Assembly (NCBI GenBank): GCA_026182355.1
Contig: JAPFBL010000164.1
Location: 186,001 to 250,000, forward strand
Length of the DNA stretch: 64,000 nt
Direction: 5' to 3'
Source: Hermatobates lingyangjiaoensis
Taxonomy: Eukaryota > Arthropoda > Insecta > Hemiptera > Hermatobatidae
In this document: one piece after another, positions 12,095-22,345 of the stretch
Layout: each line of letters starts with the position of its first letter
Numbering within the stretch: position 1 is the first letter of the stretch
Translations under genes and position numbers: made by a program
The notes under the pieces: generated by a model
What the model saw: the letters and a program-made list of their open reading frames with translations, nothing else
Databases searched by the model: none
What the model was told of the DNA's origin: nothing

Positions 12095-12175
12095 ATAAAA
12101 AAAAAATAAAGTTTATCGGGATTCGGTCAGTTCTTCAGGTTCAGAACTGACCGAGTCCCTCTTAAACTATAGTTA
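12095..12175. repeat. Short palindrome from a PLE terminus (family I)
   Basis: Inverted halves gggattcggtcagttct and agaactgaccgagtccc meet near 12138. The same terminal sequence (ttgaccgaatcccgatta) ends family I relics at 13388-13450, 42470-42530, 45360-45420 and the inverted pair at 15295-15466. Confidence 0.6.
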
Positions 12176-12204
12176 TATATATATATATATATATATAAAT
12201 TCTC

Positions 12205-12350
12205 CAACCGTCGATTCGCAAGTGCGCTTGGTGTTTCTATCTCAATTCTCCTGATGACGGTTCAACCAAAAATTAGAGACAGTAAGTGTGTTTGTTTCTT
12301 TGTTCCGTGTCTGTGATTTATTGTGAAACGTTTTTGATCGTTTTCCTGTT
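12205..12350 (+). ncRNA. PLE pseudo-LTR with hammerhead-like motif (family C')
   Basis: CTC-CTGATGA (12248-12257), hairpin CGGTTCAACC, then AAAAATTAGAGAC; the G of GAAA is replaced by A in this copy. A sister at 15960-15996 has CTGAAGA and an intact GAAA. The stem III stretch AATT is self-complementary and GAG pairs with the CTC before the core. Left edge is (TA)n. Confidence 0.45.
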
Positions 12351-12509
12351 TACAATATATATATCAGTACAAAAATGAAGAAAGCAACACACAGAGAATG
12401 AGACACAGTTATAAACTCAAATTTTTGGATGATCTGTCTTCAGGAGAAAAGAGAATGGGCGACCAAGCACGCCGGAAACACAACGGCAGGAAACCGTCAT
12501 TAATTATAT

Positions 12510-13170
12510 ATATATCTTCTTAAACGTTTGGAGCAGTCCTTCTTGAATGCATAGTTTTAAAAAGTAAATATCCGATTTGACGTTATATAGTTTGATAGAA
12601 AATTTTTCTAATTTTCTATAACACCTTATCAAATCTACATTGCATAGGTCATAAATTAACTCACCATATTTCTTATTATTCAGTATATTGTTCGAAATGT
12701 TTCGGTGCTGACAAGTCACCATCTTCAGGAATTAAACATTAAATTATCATAATAACTAATAAAAAATTAAGTAACATATATAAAACTAAGTAAACTGATT
12801 AGCTAGTATTGATTAAGACTAAAAAAATTGGAGTAAATATTACACATGATAACAGCTATAGAGACTACAATGTCTAGTTTGGGGAGTCACACTTTTAAAG
12901 TCGGGTTGTGTTATTGCTCATGAAATGACCCTCTATGTTTCTTCATCTGGCGTGTCTTGATGCGTTTGTGTACTAATTCTTCCTTCAATTTGTTCTCTTC
13001 CTTTGTTTTTGGCTTATATAAGATTTCCGAACAAGAGCAGCTGGGTACTAAAATTGTCTTTTTGTTCATTAATATCTGGACATTTCTGTAGGTCGCAAAA
13101 CGCTTCTAGTATTCTTAACCTTTTATGGTCATTTTTTCTGGATATTATTATTTTTGTGTTGCTAACTTTT
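12510..13170 (-). pseudogene. PLE relic: GIY-YIG end plus pseudo-LTR
   Basis: This region is paralogous to 8385-9150 (shared phrases gaaatgaccctctatgtttcttc and ggcgtgtcttgatgcgtttgtg). The minus-strand order is GIY-YIG C-terminal relic (13170-12850), spacer, then a pseudo-LTR with a hammerhead-like motif at 12690-12735. The frame is broken by many stops and no long ORF remains. It ends at (TA)n near 12505. Confidence 0.6.
12690..12735 (-). ncRNA. Hammerhead-like motif (family H)
   Basis: On minus: CTGAAGA (complement of 12722-12728), T, stem II GGTG/CACC with a 9-nt loop, GAAA (complement of 12700-12703), then CATTTCG. Core and stem II fit the hammerhead pattern. Stem I pairing is not evident. 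Confidence 0.4.
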
Positions 13171-13224
13171 TAAGTATAAATGCTACTTTTTCTACTTATT
13201 AAATACAAATATATAACAAGATTT

Positions 13225-13380
13225 CATATAAACAGGTGAAATAACAATCAATGATCAAACCACTATATGAAAAGGGAAAAAAAGACTAATATCTTTCAAC
13301 CGTAAGTAGCGGTCGGTTTTGACTCTGACGAAGACCACTTGTTACGGTTGAAAGATCTTACTCTTCCCCCCCCTCCATAT
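13225..13380. ncRNA. Inverted pair of family A ends with hammerhead-like motif (+ arm 13321-13363)
   Basis: The plus arm reads GACT-CTGACGA (13321-13331), A, GACCA-loop-CGGTT, GAAA (13350-13353), GATCTTA. One stem II pair is lost (A against C). A partial minus copy sits at 13260-13315. The outer phrase aatgatcaaaccacta marks the family A terminus. Confidence 0.5.
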
Positions 13381-13384
13381 ATAT

Positions 13385-13850
13385 ATAATAAATTCAATAA
13401 TATACCAACCGTTGGATAGAATAGGTGTATAATGTAATCGGGATTCGGTCAATTTTCCAGGATCAAAATCAAACTCTCAATGCCGACGTTTCGGTTTTAT
13501 TTAAAATCTTACATTTTTATGAACTTACAGAAGTCAGAATTTTTGAATTAGAAAAATGATGAAATTTGCATTATATAAACTGAAGTAACAATAGATAGCT
13601 AGTGAACTAACATCTTAACTGGTCAAAAACTTGGACCAGACTAACTGATTACAATTACATGTAAACCGAACACTGTTCACTCAAAGAACACAAAAAGGAA
13701 CTAAGGAAATTAAATTTCACTAAAATCAACTCAACACTCCTGAATAAATAGTGTTCAAATTGGTAATGTCACTTCTATGATTAACTGAACTTAGATCTTT
13801 TTTAATATATAGCATTTCGAGGGTCTTTCTTCTTCGAGGGTGTTTATGTG
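13385..13850 (-). pseudogene. PLE relic, second lineage (family I): ORF end plus pseudo-LTR
   Basis: On minus, RRRKTLEMLYIKKDLSSVNHR...NLNTIY (about 13850-13730) resembles the C-terminal tail after GIY-YIG domains (an L/E-E-hydrophobic stretch, then N-N/H-RSD, NL). It ends with TGA at the ORF end. Downstream on minus is a pseudo-LTR with ACCGAAACGTCGGC and the terminus ATTGACCGAATCCCGATTA, ending in (TA)n. Assignment to PLE is by motif resemblance only. Confidence 0.5.
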
Positions 13851-13854
13851 AAAT

Positions 13855-13857
<3 letters not shown>

Positions 13858-13890
<33 letters not shown>
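13858..13890. repeat. (TA)n microsatellite
   Basis: About 14 TA units followed by an interrupted second run, inside an open frame that is therefore an artefact at its N-terminal end. Confidence 0.9.
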
Positions 13891-13894
<4 letters not shown>

Positions 13895-14574
13895 TATAAT
13901 ATAATACAGGAACGAAATAAACTAGATTCACAGGAAGAATATAGATAAAAGAAATCATAGAAACTCACATAAACAATGATAACACATGGTGTTCTTCTTT
14001 AAGTTACATTAACCGTTGTCCTACATTCTACATAGAAGAGTCATACATGTATGAGACAAATTATTTATGTACATGCATGTTACTCTACATTTCACTGTCC
14101 TTTTTTTTATCTATCACAACATTTATATAACGTGAAGAAAGAAACACGTGCCTGAAACTCATTGTTCCTATAAAACATATTTATATGCAAACTAAAATAG
14201 TTTTTACATCAGTAAATATGTAAATATTTCCATCACTATTTTAATTTTTTTTACACAATCGATTTTACTATTTCAAATAGATTTTGAAATATTTGACGAA
14301 CTTTTCCGTTTTTTTTTGACATCCTCTGATTCGTTTATGACTGTTTTATTTTGGAGCTCAATGAGCTTTTTATTATCCTTCTCTCTTTGGTGGATACTCA
14401 ATTGAAGGAAGTCAAAAATAATCTTGCATACACTCTATATTGCATACTCGTATGCAGAGGAATCACAATGAAGACGTGATGTAATCAGAGAAGTATGAAA
14501 TCACAAGGAAAAAGGAAAAAAAATAGAAATAAATATATATAATTATTAGACGAATTATATGCATTATTATACAT

Positions 14575-14775
14575 ATATATTATTATATATAAAAAAAGAT
14601 TTCTCATAAACACGTGAAATAACAATCAATGATCAAACCTCAATATGAAATGGGAAAACAAGGCTAAGATCTTTCAACTGTAACAAGCAGTCTTCGTAAG
14701 GGATCAGTTGGGTTTTTGACTCTCACGAAGACCGTTGAAATATCTTAGTCTTGTTTTCCTATTTCATATTGTGGT
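14575..14775. repeat. Inverted pair of family A PLE ends
   Basis: Minus arm 14590-14700 and plus arm 14705-14775 share the family A hairpin region, but both hammerhead cores are damaged (TTACGAA on minus; CTCACGA on plus, with a shortened stem II). It is followed by (TA)n at 14787-14834. Confidence 0.65.
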
Positions 14776-14784
14776 TTCATATTC

Positions 14785-14786
<2 letters not shown>

Positions 14787-14835
<49 letters not shown>
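14787..14835. repeat. (TA)n microsatellite
   Basis: About 24 TA units with one interruption, abutting the family A pair. Confidence 0.9.
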
Positions 14836-14837
<2 letters not shown>

Positions 14838-15294
14838 ATATATCAATAACAATAAACTGTTGAAATAAATAAATAATGAACAAAAATATAATAAATCGTA
14901 ATTAATAAAGTGAAATAAATATTTATTCTAGATTCACAGAAGAAGAACACACAATAAGATATCACAGAATTTATTACTATCTTGCTGATGACGAGGCAAT
15001 AGAAATATCAGTTAGTAGTGAGTTTCTTTAATTTCTTTCATGGGTGTTCTTTTTGTGAATGTAGTTTATTTAGTTCCTGGAATCGTTTTATTTAATTATA
15101 TATATATATCTGTTTTTTTATTTAATATTAACTGTGTGCCTATAGTTTACTGTGAAATGTATATATATGTATATATATAACTTTAAATTACACAAAGCAC
15201 GACACAGAAAAGAGACTAAAAAGAACACTTACAGAATTCAAACTCAAAAATTTCATATTCAAATATATATATATATATATAGATAGATAAAAGT

Positions 15295-15461
15295 ATCGAC
15301 CGTGGAATAGAAACAAAACTAAAGTTTATCGGGACTCGGTCAGTTCATATCCTCATAGAACACCATCATTATTATCACAAAATATATAATTTTATATTAT
15401 TATTATTATATTATGGGATAATAATATAATAAAACTGACCAAATCCCGATAAATTTAGTTT

Positions 15462-15500
<39 letters not shown>
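15295..15500. repeat. Inverted pair of family I ends plus (TA)n
   Basis: Arms aaagtttatcgggactcggtcagttcat (15320-15348) and actgaccaaatcccgataaattta (15434-15458) are complementary around an AT-rich centre. A (TA)n tract (15466-15500) follows. Confidence 0.65.
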
Positions 15501-15502
<2 letters not shown>

Positions 15503-15622
15503 TTTAACACATAGAAAAGAACACAGAAAGACACTACAGAACTCACTTCGATATTTCGACATCCATCGTCATCGGGAAAAAGTGCGAAGTACTCGCGTTG
15601 AGAAGCAAACTGCTACTCATAT
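15497..15622 (-). repeat. PLE pseudo-LTR arm (twin of 8164-8282)
   Basis: Same 118-bp arm with about 95% identity by eye and the same decayed core (CCGATGA). Bounded by (TA)n at the left and TA-rich sequence at the right. Confidence 0.65.
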
Positions 15623-15701
15623 ATACTCAGATATATATATATCTGAAATGATCAAACAAAGTTTGATAATGATCAAACCACAATAAGAAATGGGAATACA
15701 G

Positions 15702-15744
15702 GACTAAGATCTTTCAACTGTAACAAGCGGTCTTCGTCAGAGTC
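15702..15744 (-). ncRNA. Hammerhead-like motif (family A, minus arm)
   Basis: On minus: GACT-CTGACGA, A, GACCG-CTTGTTA-CAGTT, GAAA, GATCTT, AGTC. Stem I GACT/AGTC is a perfect 4-bp match on the two sides of the core. One stem II mismatch (C against A). It pairs head-to-head with 15776-15818. Confidence 0.55.
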
Positions 15745-15775
15745 AAAAACCTAACTGGAAGACCAGTGACGAACT

Positions 15776-15818
15776 GGAACTGACGAAGACCGCTTGTTAC
15801 GGTTGAAAGATCTTAGTC
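15776..15818 (+). ncRNA. Hammerhead-like motif (family A, plus arm)
   Basis: CTGACGA (15780-15786), A, GACCG-CTTGTTA-CGGTT with full pairing, GAAA (15805-15808), GATCTTAGTC. The 5' stem I strand is altered (ggaa instead of gact), so stem I is not conserved in this copy. Confidence 0.5.
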
Positions 15819-15939
15819 TTGTTTTGCCGTTTCTTATTGTGGCTTGATTATTGATTGTTTTCACGTGTTCATGTGAAATCTTTATACAATGATTTCTGTA
15901 TTTTATATAGAAATATATACTAAATATAAACACACTGTA

Positions 15940-16030
15940 CCAGTGCGTTTGGTTTCCCTCTCTATCTTTCCTGAAGACGGTTCAACCGAAAATTAGAGAT
16001 TGTAAGTGTGTGTTTTTAATTTCTTTATGT
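15940..16030 (+). ncRNA. PLE pseudo-LTR with hammerhead-like motif (family C')
   Basis: CTGAAGA at 15970-15976, hairpin GGT-TCA-ACC, GAAA, ATTAGAGATTGTAAGTG. The self-complementary AATT follows the core. Compare 12248-12285. Confidence 0.45.
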
Positions 16031-16059
16031 ACATTGAACTATATATATATATATAAATT

Positions 16060-16200
16060 TCACTAAATCCCTGAAATAACAATCAATGATCAAACCACAA
16101 TATGAAATGGGGAAATAAGTCAAAGATCTTTCAACCGCAACAAGCGGTATCGTCAGAGTTGGGTTTAGTTGAGTTGGATTTTTGACTCAAAAACTTAGCT
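16060..16200 (-). ncRNA. Family A end with hammerhead-like motif (16119-16160)
   Basis: On minus: CTGACGA (complement of 16150-16156), T, ACCG-CTTGTTG-CGGT, GAAA, GATCTTTGAC. Stem II is intact. Preceded on the plus-left by the family A terminus phrase aatgatcaaaccacaatatg. Confidence 0.5.
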
Positions 16201-16789
16201 TATCTTATTGTAGATAAGAACTCTATTCTTTCTGATAACATGGAAGCAAAGTAAAGAAATTTATCGTACTTTTCCTTACAATAGATATTAAAATATACCA
16301 ATTATTTTCGTCATATAAAATCTGCCAGTTTTTTATGTCCTTATAAATAATTTATGATTTGAAGTACTCTAGTAATGATGGACATCTAATAATGAGAGAT
16401 GAAGTCTGATTTTGGCATTCTTGTTTGGTATACTTGATTTAGTTTGATAGTGACTTGGAAGTTGTTCCAACAACGCAATATAATGTTAATAAAGATAAAT
16501 ATTAAGTTTTACCTCTTGTCGGTCATCGTATTTATTTATTTTGAGGAAAATGAATCATTAAGAATTCAAAATTGGGTTTGTTTTGTAATTGATATTAATA
16601 TATTGATTTTTTTTTATCGAATAAAATAAATAATTTATACCTTATGGGGAGTTTATGTATAGTACGCCATTTATTTATTAGTTTGAAGCAAGTCTGAAAG
16701 AGTATTGGAAAACATGAATGAAGTACTAAAGAATGTACCTTGAGTGAAGTTCGTTGAACAAGAAGTACTGAAGTACGGTAGAGGAGAAC

Positions 16790-16990
16790 CGATTGGGCTC
16801 ATAGACAATAAGGGACTGGGGGCCGGGTGACAGGGCAGCCATCATCCCCCCGGGAGGGGGTGGCCTGTAAACCTGTTAGGGAATGGTCAACACACCCCAC
16901 TCCGAGCGGCTACAGTCTGCATATGTATGACGCCTTAGGCTCGGTGCAGATCACCAAGCTAGGGCTCTTCAGAGTGCATTGTCTGCTCAA
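16790..16990. other. GC-rich patch, unidentified
   Basis: High-GC block (ggactgggggccgggtgac, ccccccgggagggggtggcc) just before the 46-bp minisatellite. No ORF, no tRNA fold and no family match that I recognise. Confidence 0.3.
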
Positions 16991-17264
16991 TTGAGTCCGT
17001 CAAACTAGGACACTTTAAAATATATGTTGTGCTATGTCAAGTTCACTATCTCAAACACTTCATACTGTTTGCATGCCGATTCATGCCTTCATACAGAACA
17101 CTTCATCAGCATTGAACATTAAGTCAAATTATCCAAACTAGCACACTTTTTGAGTATAGTATCAAATCTTTTTGAGTACTATATCAAGTTCACTAAACTG
17201 GAACAGTAACTTACAAAGAATTTGTATACTAATTCATAACATCATGCAAAACACTTCAAACTCA

Positions 17265-17870
17265 TTGAATACTAATTCAAGTTCTCCAACGTAGAACACT
17301 CCAAATCTCAATGAATACTAATTCAAGTTCTCCTAAGTAGAACGCCCCAAATCTCATAGAATACTAATTCAAGTTCTCCAAAGTAGAACACCCCAAATCT
17401 CATTGAATACTAATTCAAGTTCTCCAAAGTAGAACGCCCCAAATCTCATTGAATACTAATTCAAGTTCTCCAAAGTAGAACACCCCAAATCTTATTGAAT
17501 ATTAATTCAAGTTCTCCAACGTAGAACACTCCAAATCTCATTGAATACGAATTCGAGTTCTCCAAAGTAGAACACTCCAAATCTCATTGAATACGAATTC
17601 ATGTTCTCCAACGTAGAACACCCCAAATCTCATTGAATACTAATTCAAGTTCTCCAACGTAGAACACTCCAAATCTCATTGAATACTAATTCAAGTTCTC
17701 CAACGTAGAACACTCCAAATCTCATTGAATACGAATTCATGTTCTCCAACGTAGAACACCCCAAATCTCATTAAATACTAATTCAAGTTCTCCAAAGTAG
17801 AACATTCCTAATCTTATTGAATACTAATTCAAGTTCTCTAAACTAAAAGACTCCAAATCTCATTAAGTAC
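17265..17870. repeat. 46-bp minisatellite, about 13 units
   Basis: Units run gaatactaattcaagttct then ccaaMgtagaacacYccaaa, tctcatt, at steps of 46 bp (aattcaag or aattcatg at about 17275, 17320, 17366, ... 17826). Neighbouring units are about 90-95% identical. More diverged units extend to about 17000 on the left and 17990 on the right, which suggests expansion from an older array. No coding potential. Confidence 0.92.
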
Positions 17871-18289
17871 TATTCGTGTTCTTCAAACTAGAACATTTCA
17901 AACCTTTTTGAGTACGAGGGCAAGTTACCAAACTAGAATAGCAACTTACAACTAACTGCTTCGCATTCTAATTCATGTTACTGTATTAGAACACTTGAAA
18001 CTGCATTGCATACCTTTTAAGTTCACTATAAAAGTTGTTATCTGACAGTTTTTATCAGAATTGTAATTTGCCGGAAACATAGAGTGTTATTAATAGTATA
18101 GAACTCACTGGACGATGAATCTTATACTCACTGCTTGACTTTATGACTAACACAGTCTTTAATTGCATTCTAGAAAAGGCTTACGACATAATTATACTAT
18201 CATAAATAAAGTGTATCTGTTATCTGTCATCGAGCATCTCTTCTGGGAATTCAATATATGAGAAACTCACAGATAAACAAAGATATATA

Positions 18290-18375
18290 TATGATCACAC
18301 CATATATGGTAAAACAAGACCAAGATCCCTCAACCGCAACAAGCAATCCTCGTCAGAGTCGAAAACCCGGGTTTC
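18290..18375 (-). repeat. Family A PLE end, decayed
   Basis: On minus, CTCTGACGAGGATTGCTTG, then TTGCGGTTGAGGGATCTTGG: core and stem II are recognisable, but GAAA has become GAGG. Confidence 0.5.
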
Positions 18376-18627
18376 AAAATTTAAACACTTTTGAAATAAA
18401 CTAAAGAATATAAATAAAAGTTAGCAGGTCCAAACAAGTTACTAAATAGAAAACAGTTTGTCATCCTGTCGTAGGCCAATCAATTAGCATCCCTATTCTT
18501 CTTGTACCTGCTTTCAAAAATTTTCATGATTGGTATTATACCCATATCGCATGTCTGCCCATTAATTTAAATTGTTTCATTGTTTTTTAAAAATTTTAAA
18601 ATTTCCAAATTTTGAAAAATGTTTAAA

Positions 18628-18672
18628 GACCCAACCTGACGATGACTATAGAATAGTCGAAAGCTAGTATAT
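18628..18672 (+). ncRNA. Hammerhead-like motif in 5' pseudo-LTR of the best PLE
   Basis: CTGACGA (18636-18642), T, stem II GACTAT/ATAGTC closing loop AGA (six perfect pairs, 18644-18658), GAAA (18659-18662), GCTA, GTA. AGCT-like stem III and a 2-bp stem I (AC/GT). It has the same position and architecture as 20534-20580 at the other end of the element, with different stem II bases. Confidence 0.6.
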
Positions 18673-18773
18673 AATGGTCTTGTAAGTTATGTTATATTCT
18701 TTACATGTGATATTAGTTTTCAATTGTATTTAAATTGTTGATATCTATTAAAGTGTTTCAAAAAATTGTCTCA

Positions 18774-20376
18774 ATTTCCTTTGGACAACTCATTTGGGAA
18801 TTACCACCTTATATTCGTAAGACTGTCAGGAGACTGGAACAGCTTAGTTAGAAAGTCGTTAATACCGAAGCTGCGGTACATTTCAACAAAATATACCTCC
18901 AAGAAGATTTACTGCCAACCTATTCTAATATATATATACCTACCAGCTTGCAAAAAGGTTAAATAGTCTCCTCACTCCTTTTGTACCTAAAGCCTATAGT
19001 CTTTCCTCTTCTACGGATTTCCTTGACTTATTAAAAGTCTCTAACGCGACTGGCATTATAGCGTCGCTCGATGTTGAAGCTTTGTTTACTAATGTACCAG
19101 TGGACAGAACCATACAGTATATATTAGAAGAAGTTTATCCTCAGCACAGCCAGCCGAAAATAAGTATGCCGAGAAACTCCCTCAAGTCTCTCCTTGAACT
19201 ATGTACCAAAGAAGCCCCCTTCATATCACCTCAAGGTAACATGTACAAACAGATTGATGGAGTTGCAATGGGGTCCCCACTAGGGTCTTGTTTGCTAACT
19301 TCTACATGGGATGTGTAGAGAAAGAAGTATTCATGAGGGTAAAAAAGCCTACCATCTACGCGAGATATATCGACGACATCTTTATTTTGGCCAATAGTGA
19401 CGAGGAGATTGTACAGCTACACTCTCAAATAGAAAAGGTCTCAGGGCTCAAGTTAACAATGTAAAGTAGTGTAGGAGGACAGATGCCGTTTTTAGATGTC
19501 CTCATCCAACAAAACCCTCAGCATTTCAACACTAAAGTCTTTAGAAAGCCGTCGAACCCTGGACTTTGCCTGAACGGAAGAAGTGAATGCCCGGAAAAAT
19601 ATAGGAAGTCTACTATCAATGCTTATATAAAAAGGGCATTCACCCACTGCAGTGATTGGACCCTAGTACACCAAGAGATCGAAAACTCAACGCAGGTACT
19701 AATTAACAATGGATACTCCAACGCTGAAGTAATGAAGGCAATAAAGTCGTTCCTGGATAAATGGTATACCAGTAATGTAGAGCCTCCAGCCCCTGGTGAG
19801 TCACTTACCCTCTACTACCGTGCATATATGCACAATGAATACAAACAAGATGAAAGAGCCCTCCACAAGTTAATAAAGGATAACGTAAAGCCAACCAATG
19901 AAATAGATAGATTACAGTTAAGAATATATTATAAGAATAAGAAGACCAGTGACCTTGTGCTTTCAAATAAACCGAAAGTCGACACCCCGAAGCATCAACG
20001 CAGTCACCTTGTATACCAGTACGCTTGTTCAACAGGGGAGTGTGCAACCCTGAATTCGAGGTATATTGGGATGACGGCTACGAAGCTCTCAAGGCGTCTG
20101 ACCATGCATCTCTCAACAGGAGCCCCCAAAAAACATGCAGAGGATGCCCATGGGATTAAACTCACCAGGGGTATGTTAGTGGATGGAACTTCGGTACTTC
20201 ATTATAATAACGACAAAGATAGATTAACTATCCTGGAAGCCCTTTATATCAAAGATGTCAACCCCAACCTCAACATTCAAAATTATGACCTTAATGTGAT
20301 CCCAAGTAGCACTACTTTCGATAATAGCTTTAAATTTGTTAGAGAGTTAGAGCCCAGTAGGGTTGACAGCAATTGA
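18774..20376 (+). pseudogene. Penelope-like element: reverse transcriptase + GIY-YIG endonuclease, broken
   Basis: This is the best PLE coding copy. The N-terminal part (frame from 18774, where the sister copy's ATG is ATT) reads IWELPPYIRKTVRRLEQLS, a TAG stop, then KVVNTEAAVHFNKIYLQED...YSNIYIP. Next, from 18953, the RT palm: NSLLTPFVPKAYSLSSSTDF, SLDVEALFTNVPVDRT, and YKQIDGVAMGSPLG. A frameshift near 19283 leads to FANFYMGCVEKE, YARYIDDIFILANSD (catalytic DD), and MPFLDVLIQQ. A TAA at 19462 interrupts, then the frame is open for 297 codons through LCLNGRSECPEKY to a GIY-YIG domain (VYQYACS...SRYIGMTATKLSRRLTMH) and a tail LEALYIKDVNPNLN, ending in TGA. The RT fingers (the ADKGN-type block) are missing between YSNIYIP and NSLLTP, at a TA-rich junction. 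The few lesions suggest a fairly young copy. Confidence 0.85.
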
Positions 20377-20533
20377 GGGGCAAACCTGTATGTTGTTGAA
20401 ACCCTGCTGGAACCAACTCTTTGTTTTCCTCTCACCCGCTGTATCGTTTGTTTTATATCTGTTAAAATTGTTATGTTTAATTTTAAAGATTACTTTTCAA
20501 TTAATTATATTAACATTCATTAATTAAATAGTA

Positions 20534-20580
20534 GTGTAACCTGAAGATGACCAATGTGTGGTCGAAAGCTTGTTTCCACC
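20534..20580 (+). ncRNA. Hammerhead-like motif in 3' pseudo-LTR of the best PLE
   Basis: CTGAAGA (20541-20547), T, stem II GACC/GGTC around a 7-nt loop, GAAA (20564-20567), GCTT, GTTT. The 5' AAC just before the core pairs with GTT (20572-20574), so all three helices can be drawn, with predicted cleavage after 20571. AGCT in stem III is self-complementary. It is located 165 bp after the PLE stop codon. Confidence 0.65.
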
Positions 20581-20626
20581 CAGTGTTTTTGTGTTTCATT
20601 AAAGTTGTTTGATATTGGTTTTCTCA

Positions 20627-20815
20627 ATGTCTCTGGCCCAGCATAAATGGAAGTTGCCTCAGCATCACCGAATGATAGTGAGAAAAATCGAGGCCATCAG
20701 CAAAAAGGTCGTCAATGCAGAAGCTGCTGCATACTTTAATTCCATTTGTCTTCAAGAAGATTTGCTGCTCACTTATACTAATATATATATATATATATAT
20801 ATTCTATACCAATAA
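20627..20815 (+). pseudogene. Start of a second, tandem PLE copy (N-terminal ORF only)
   Basis: From ATG at 20627 the frame reads MSLAQHKWKLPQHHRMIVRK, then IEAISKKVVNAEAAAYFNS, and ends TYTNIYIYIYI in a (TA)n tract. It is homologous to 18774-18935. With the hammerhead motif before it, this is the downstream pseudo-LTR of the element above, truncated where the codons for NIY become TA repeats. Confidence 0.75.
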
Positions 20816-20982
20816 TTAAAAGTTTATTTACGAATTTATGGCTGCCCACATGATTTTAGAAAATAATAATTCTTACGAATTTATATATATTAATTATAGT
20901 TTTAAGTTAACCGAATGTAACGTTGTTGAATCTTAATGCAACAAAAATTTTTGAAAAAAACTCAAAATCTCAAACTATGCAT

Positions 20983-20988
<6 letters not shown>

Positions 20989-21029
<41 letters not shown>
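20989..21029. repeat. (TA)n microsatellite
   Basis: About 20 TA units. Confidence 0.95.
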
Positions 21030-21032
<3 letters not shown>

Positions 21033-21074
21033 ATTTGTTTATTATTGGTTTACATAGAAATAGTAAGGTCTATC

Positions 21075-21440
21075 AAAATTATGAAAAATAGTACCTAGAC
21101 ATGAGAACAGTGCAAAGAATGAAAATAGTGTAAAACATGAAAATGGCGTAAAACACACAGAAATAGTGCAAAACATGAAATTTGTGCCGAACTAGAATAT
21201 AGTTCAAACAATGAAAATAGGGTCAAACATCAAAGTAGTGCGAAACATGAAAATAGCGGTAAAAATGAAAATATTGCAAACACGAAAATAATGCCTAACA
21301 TGAATATAGTTTTTAAAAAAAATTACGAAAATAGTGTTAACTTGAAAATAGTGTCAAACATGAAAATAGTACCGAACATGAAAACAGTGCAAATTATGAA
21401 AATTCTGCAAAACATGTAAACTATTACAAAAAGTCGAGCG
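21075..21440. repeat. Degenerate minisatellite, unit about 18 bp
   Basis: About 20 diverged repeats of the type atgaaaatagtgYaaaac, with many substitutions and small indels. No coding potential. Confidence 0.85.
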
Positions 21441-21719
21441 TAGTATGTCATTTTTCAACTCAGACGCATAATGTATAAATAAAAAATACATTTGCAACCA
21501 TACATAATTTTCTAATGTATAAGATATACATTATTTCTTATAATGTATAAGTAACTATATAACCATAAGAAGAGTTTTTTTAACAAATAGATCGACCCAG
21601 GAACTTTATTATATTTGATAAAATGTTTTTTTATTTGCAATAGATATTAGTATTGGAATGTTAGTGGACGACGTTTTTGGGTTTACAAGGGCCGAGCCTT
21701 TGTAACACGATAGTCTCCT

Positions 21720-21737
21720 CCCCCCCCCCCCCCCCCC
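21720..21737. repeat. Poly-C tract (18 C)
   Basis: An uninterrupted homopolymer, preceded by ctcct. The length may be affected by sequencing error. Confidence 0.9.
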
Positions 21738-22129
21738 ATTGGTATTGAAGCTAACTTACCAGTCTGAAACAACAGCCTGAAGCAAAGCTGGCACTACTGA
21801 TAAATGTTTCTTCAGGAGGCCTGCACCAAAACATGCAATCACTGAAAAAACAATAAACACCATGTTTATTGAGAATGGAGAACAACTTAGGGGAAGAATA
21901 GTGAAATAATGACAGCTGAAGCTATTCATATTGATGATAATAGACAGAGAAGAAATGACTGAATAAGTGAAATAAACATTTAGATGAAGAATAATGTTTA
22001 AAAGAGTTAATGAGGAGAGTGAGAGAGATAGAATAAGACACAGATAAAGGTGAATTCAACAAGAAAATAATATACAAAAAGTGTATTTCTAAGAGGAAAT
22101 AGCATGATCAAAAATCATATTTATAAATC

Positions 22130-22345
22130 GAAATTTTACAATAAACACATGAAATAAAAATCAATGTCTAAACCACAGCAAGATCTTTCAACCGTTCAAG
22201 TGTTGAGTTAAAACTGATATCGGTATCAGTTTGACTGTGATGAAGACCACTTGTTACGGTTGAAATACCTTAAGTCTTTTTTTCACATTTCTTATTGCAG
22301 TTTGAATATTGATTGTTATTTCACGTGTTTATTGTAAAATCTTGT
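22130..22345. repeat. Inverted pair of family A PLE ends, decayed
   Basis: The left arm (aataaacacatgaaataaaaatcaatg...) and right arm (...gattgttatttcacgtgtttattg) are complementary. The plus core reads CTGTGATGAAG, so the CTGANGA element is broken by an insertion, and GAAA is kept (ttgaaataccttaagtc). Confidence 0.55.

Noticed and set aside
17265..17870. CRISPR-like array
   Set aside because: Units are contiguous tandem repeats without unique spacers, and the DNA is eukaryotic in character.
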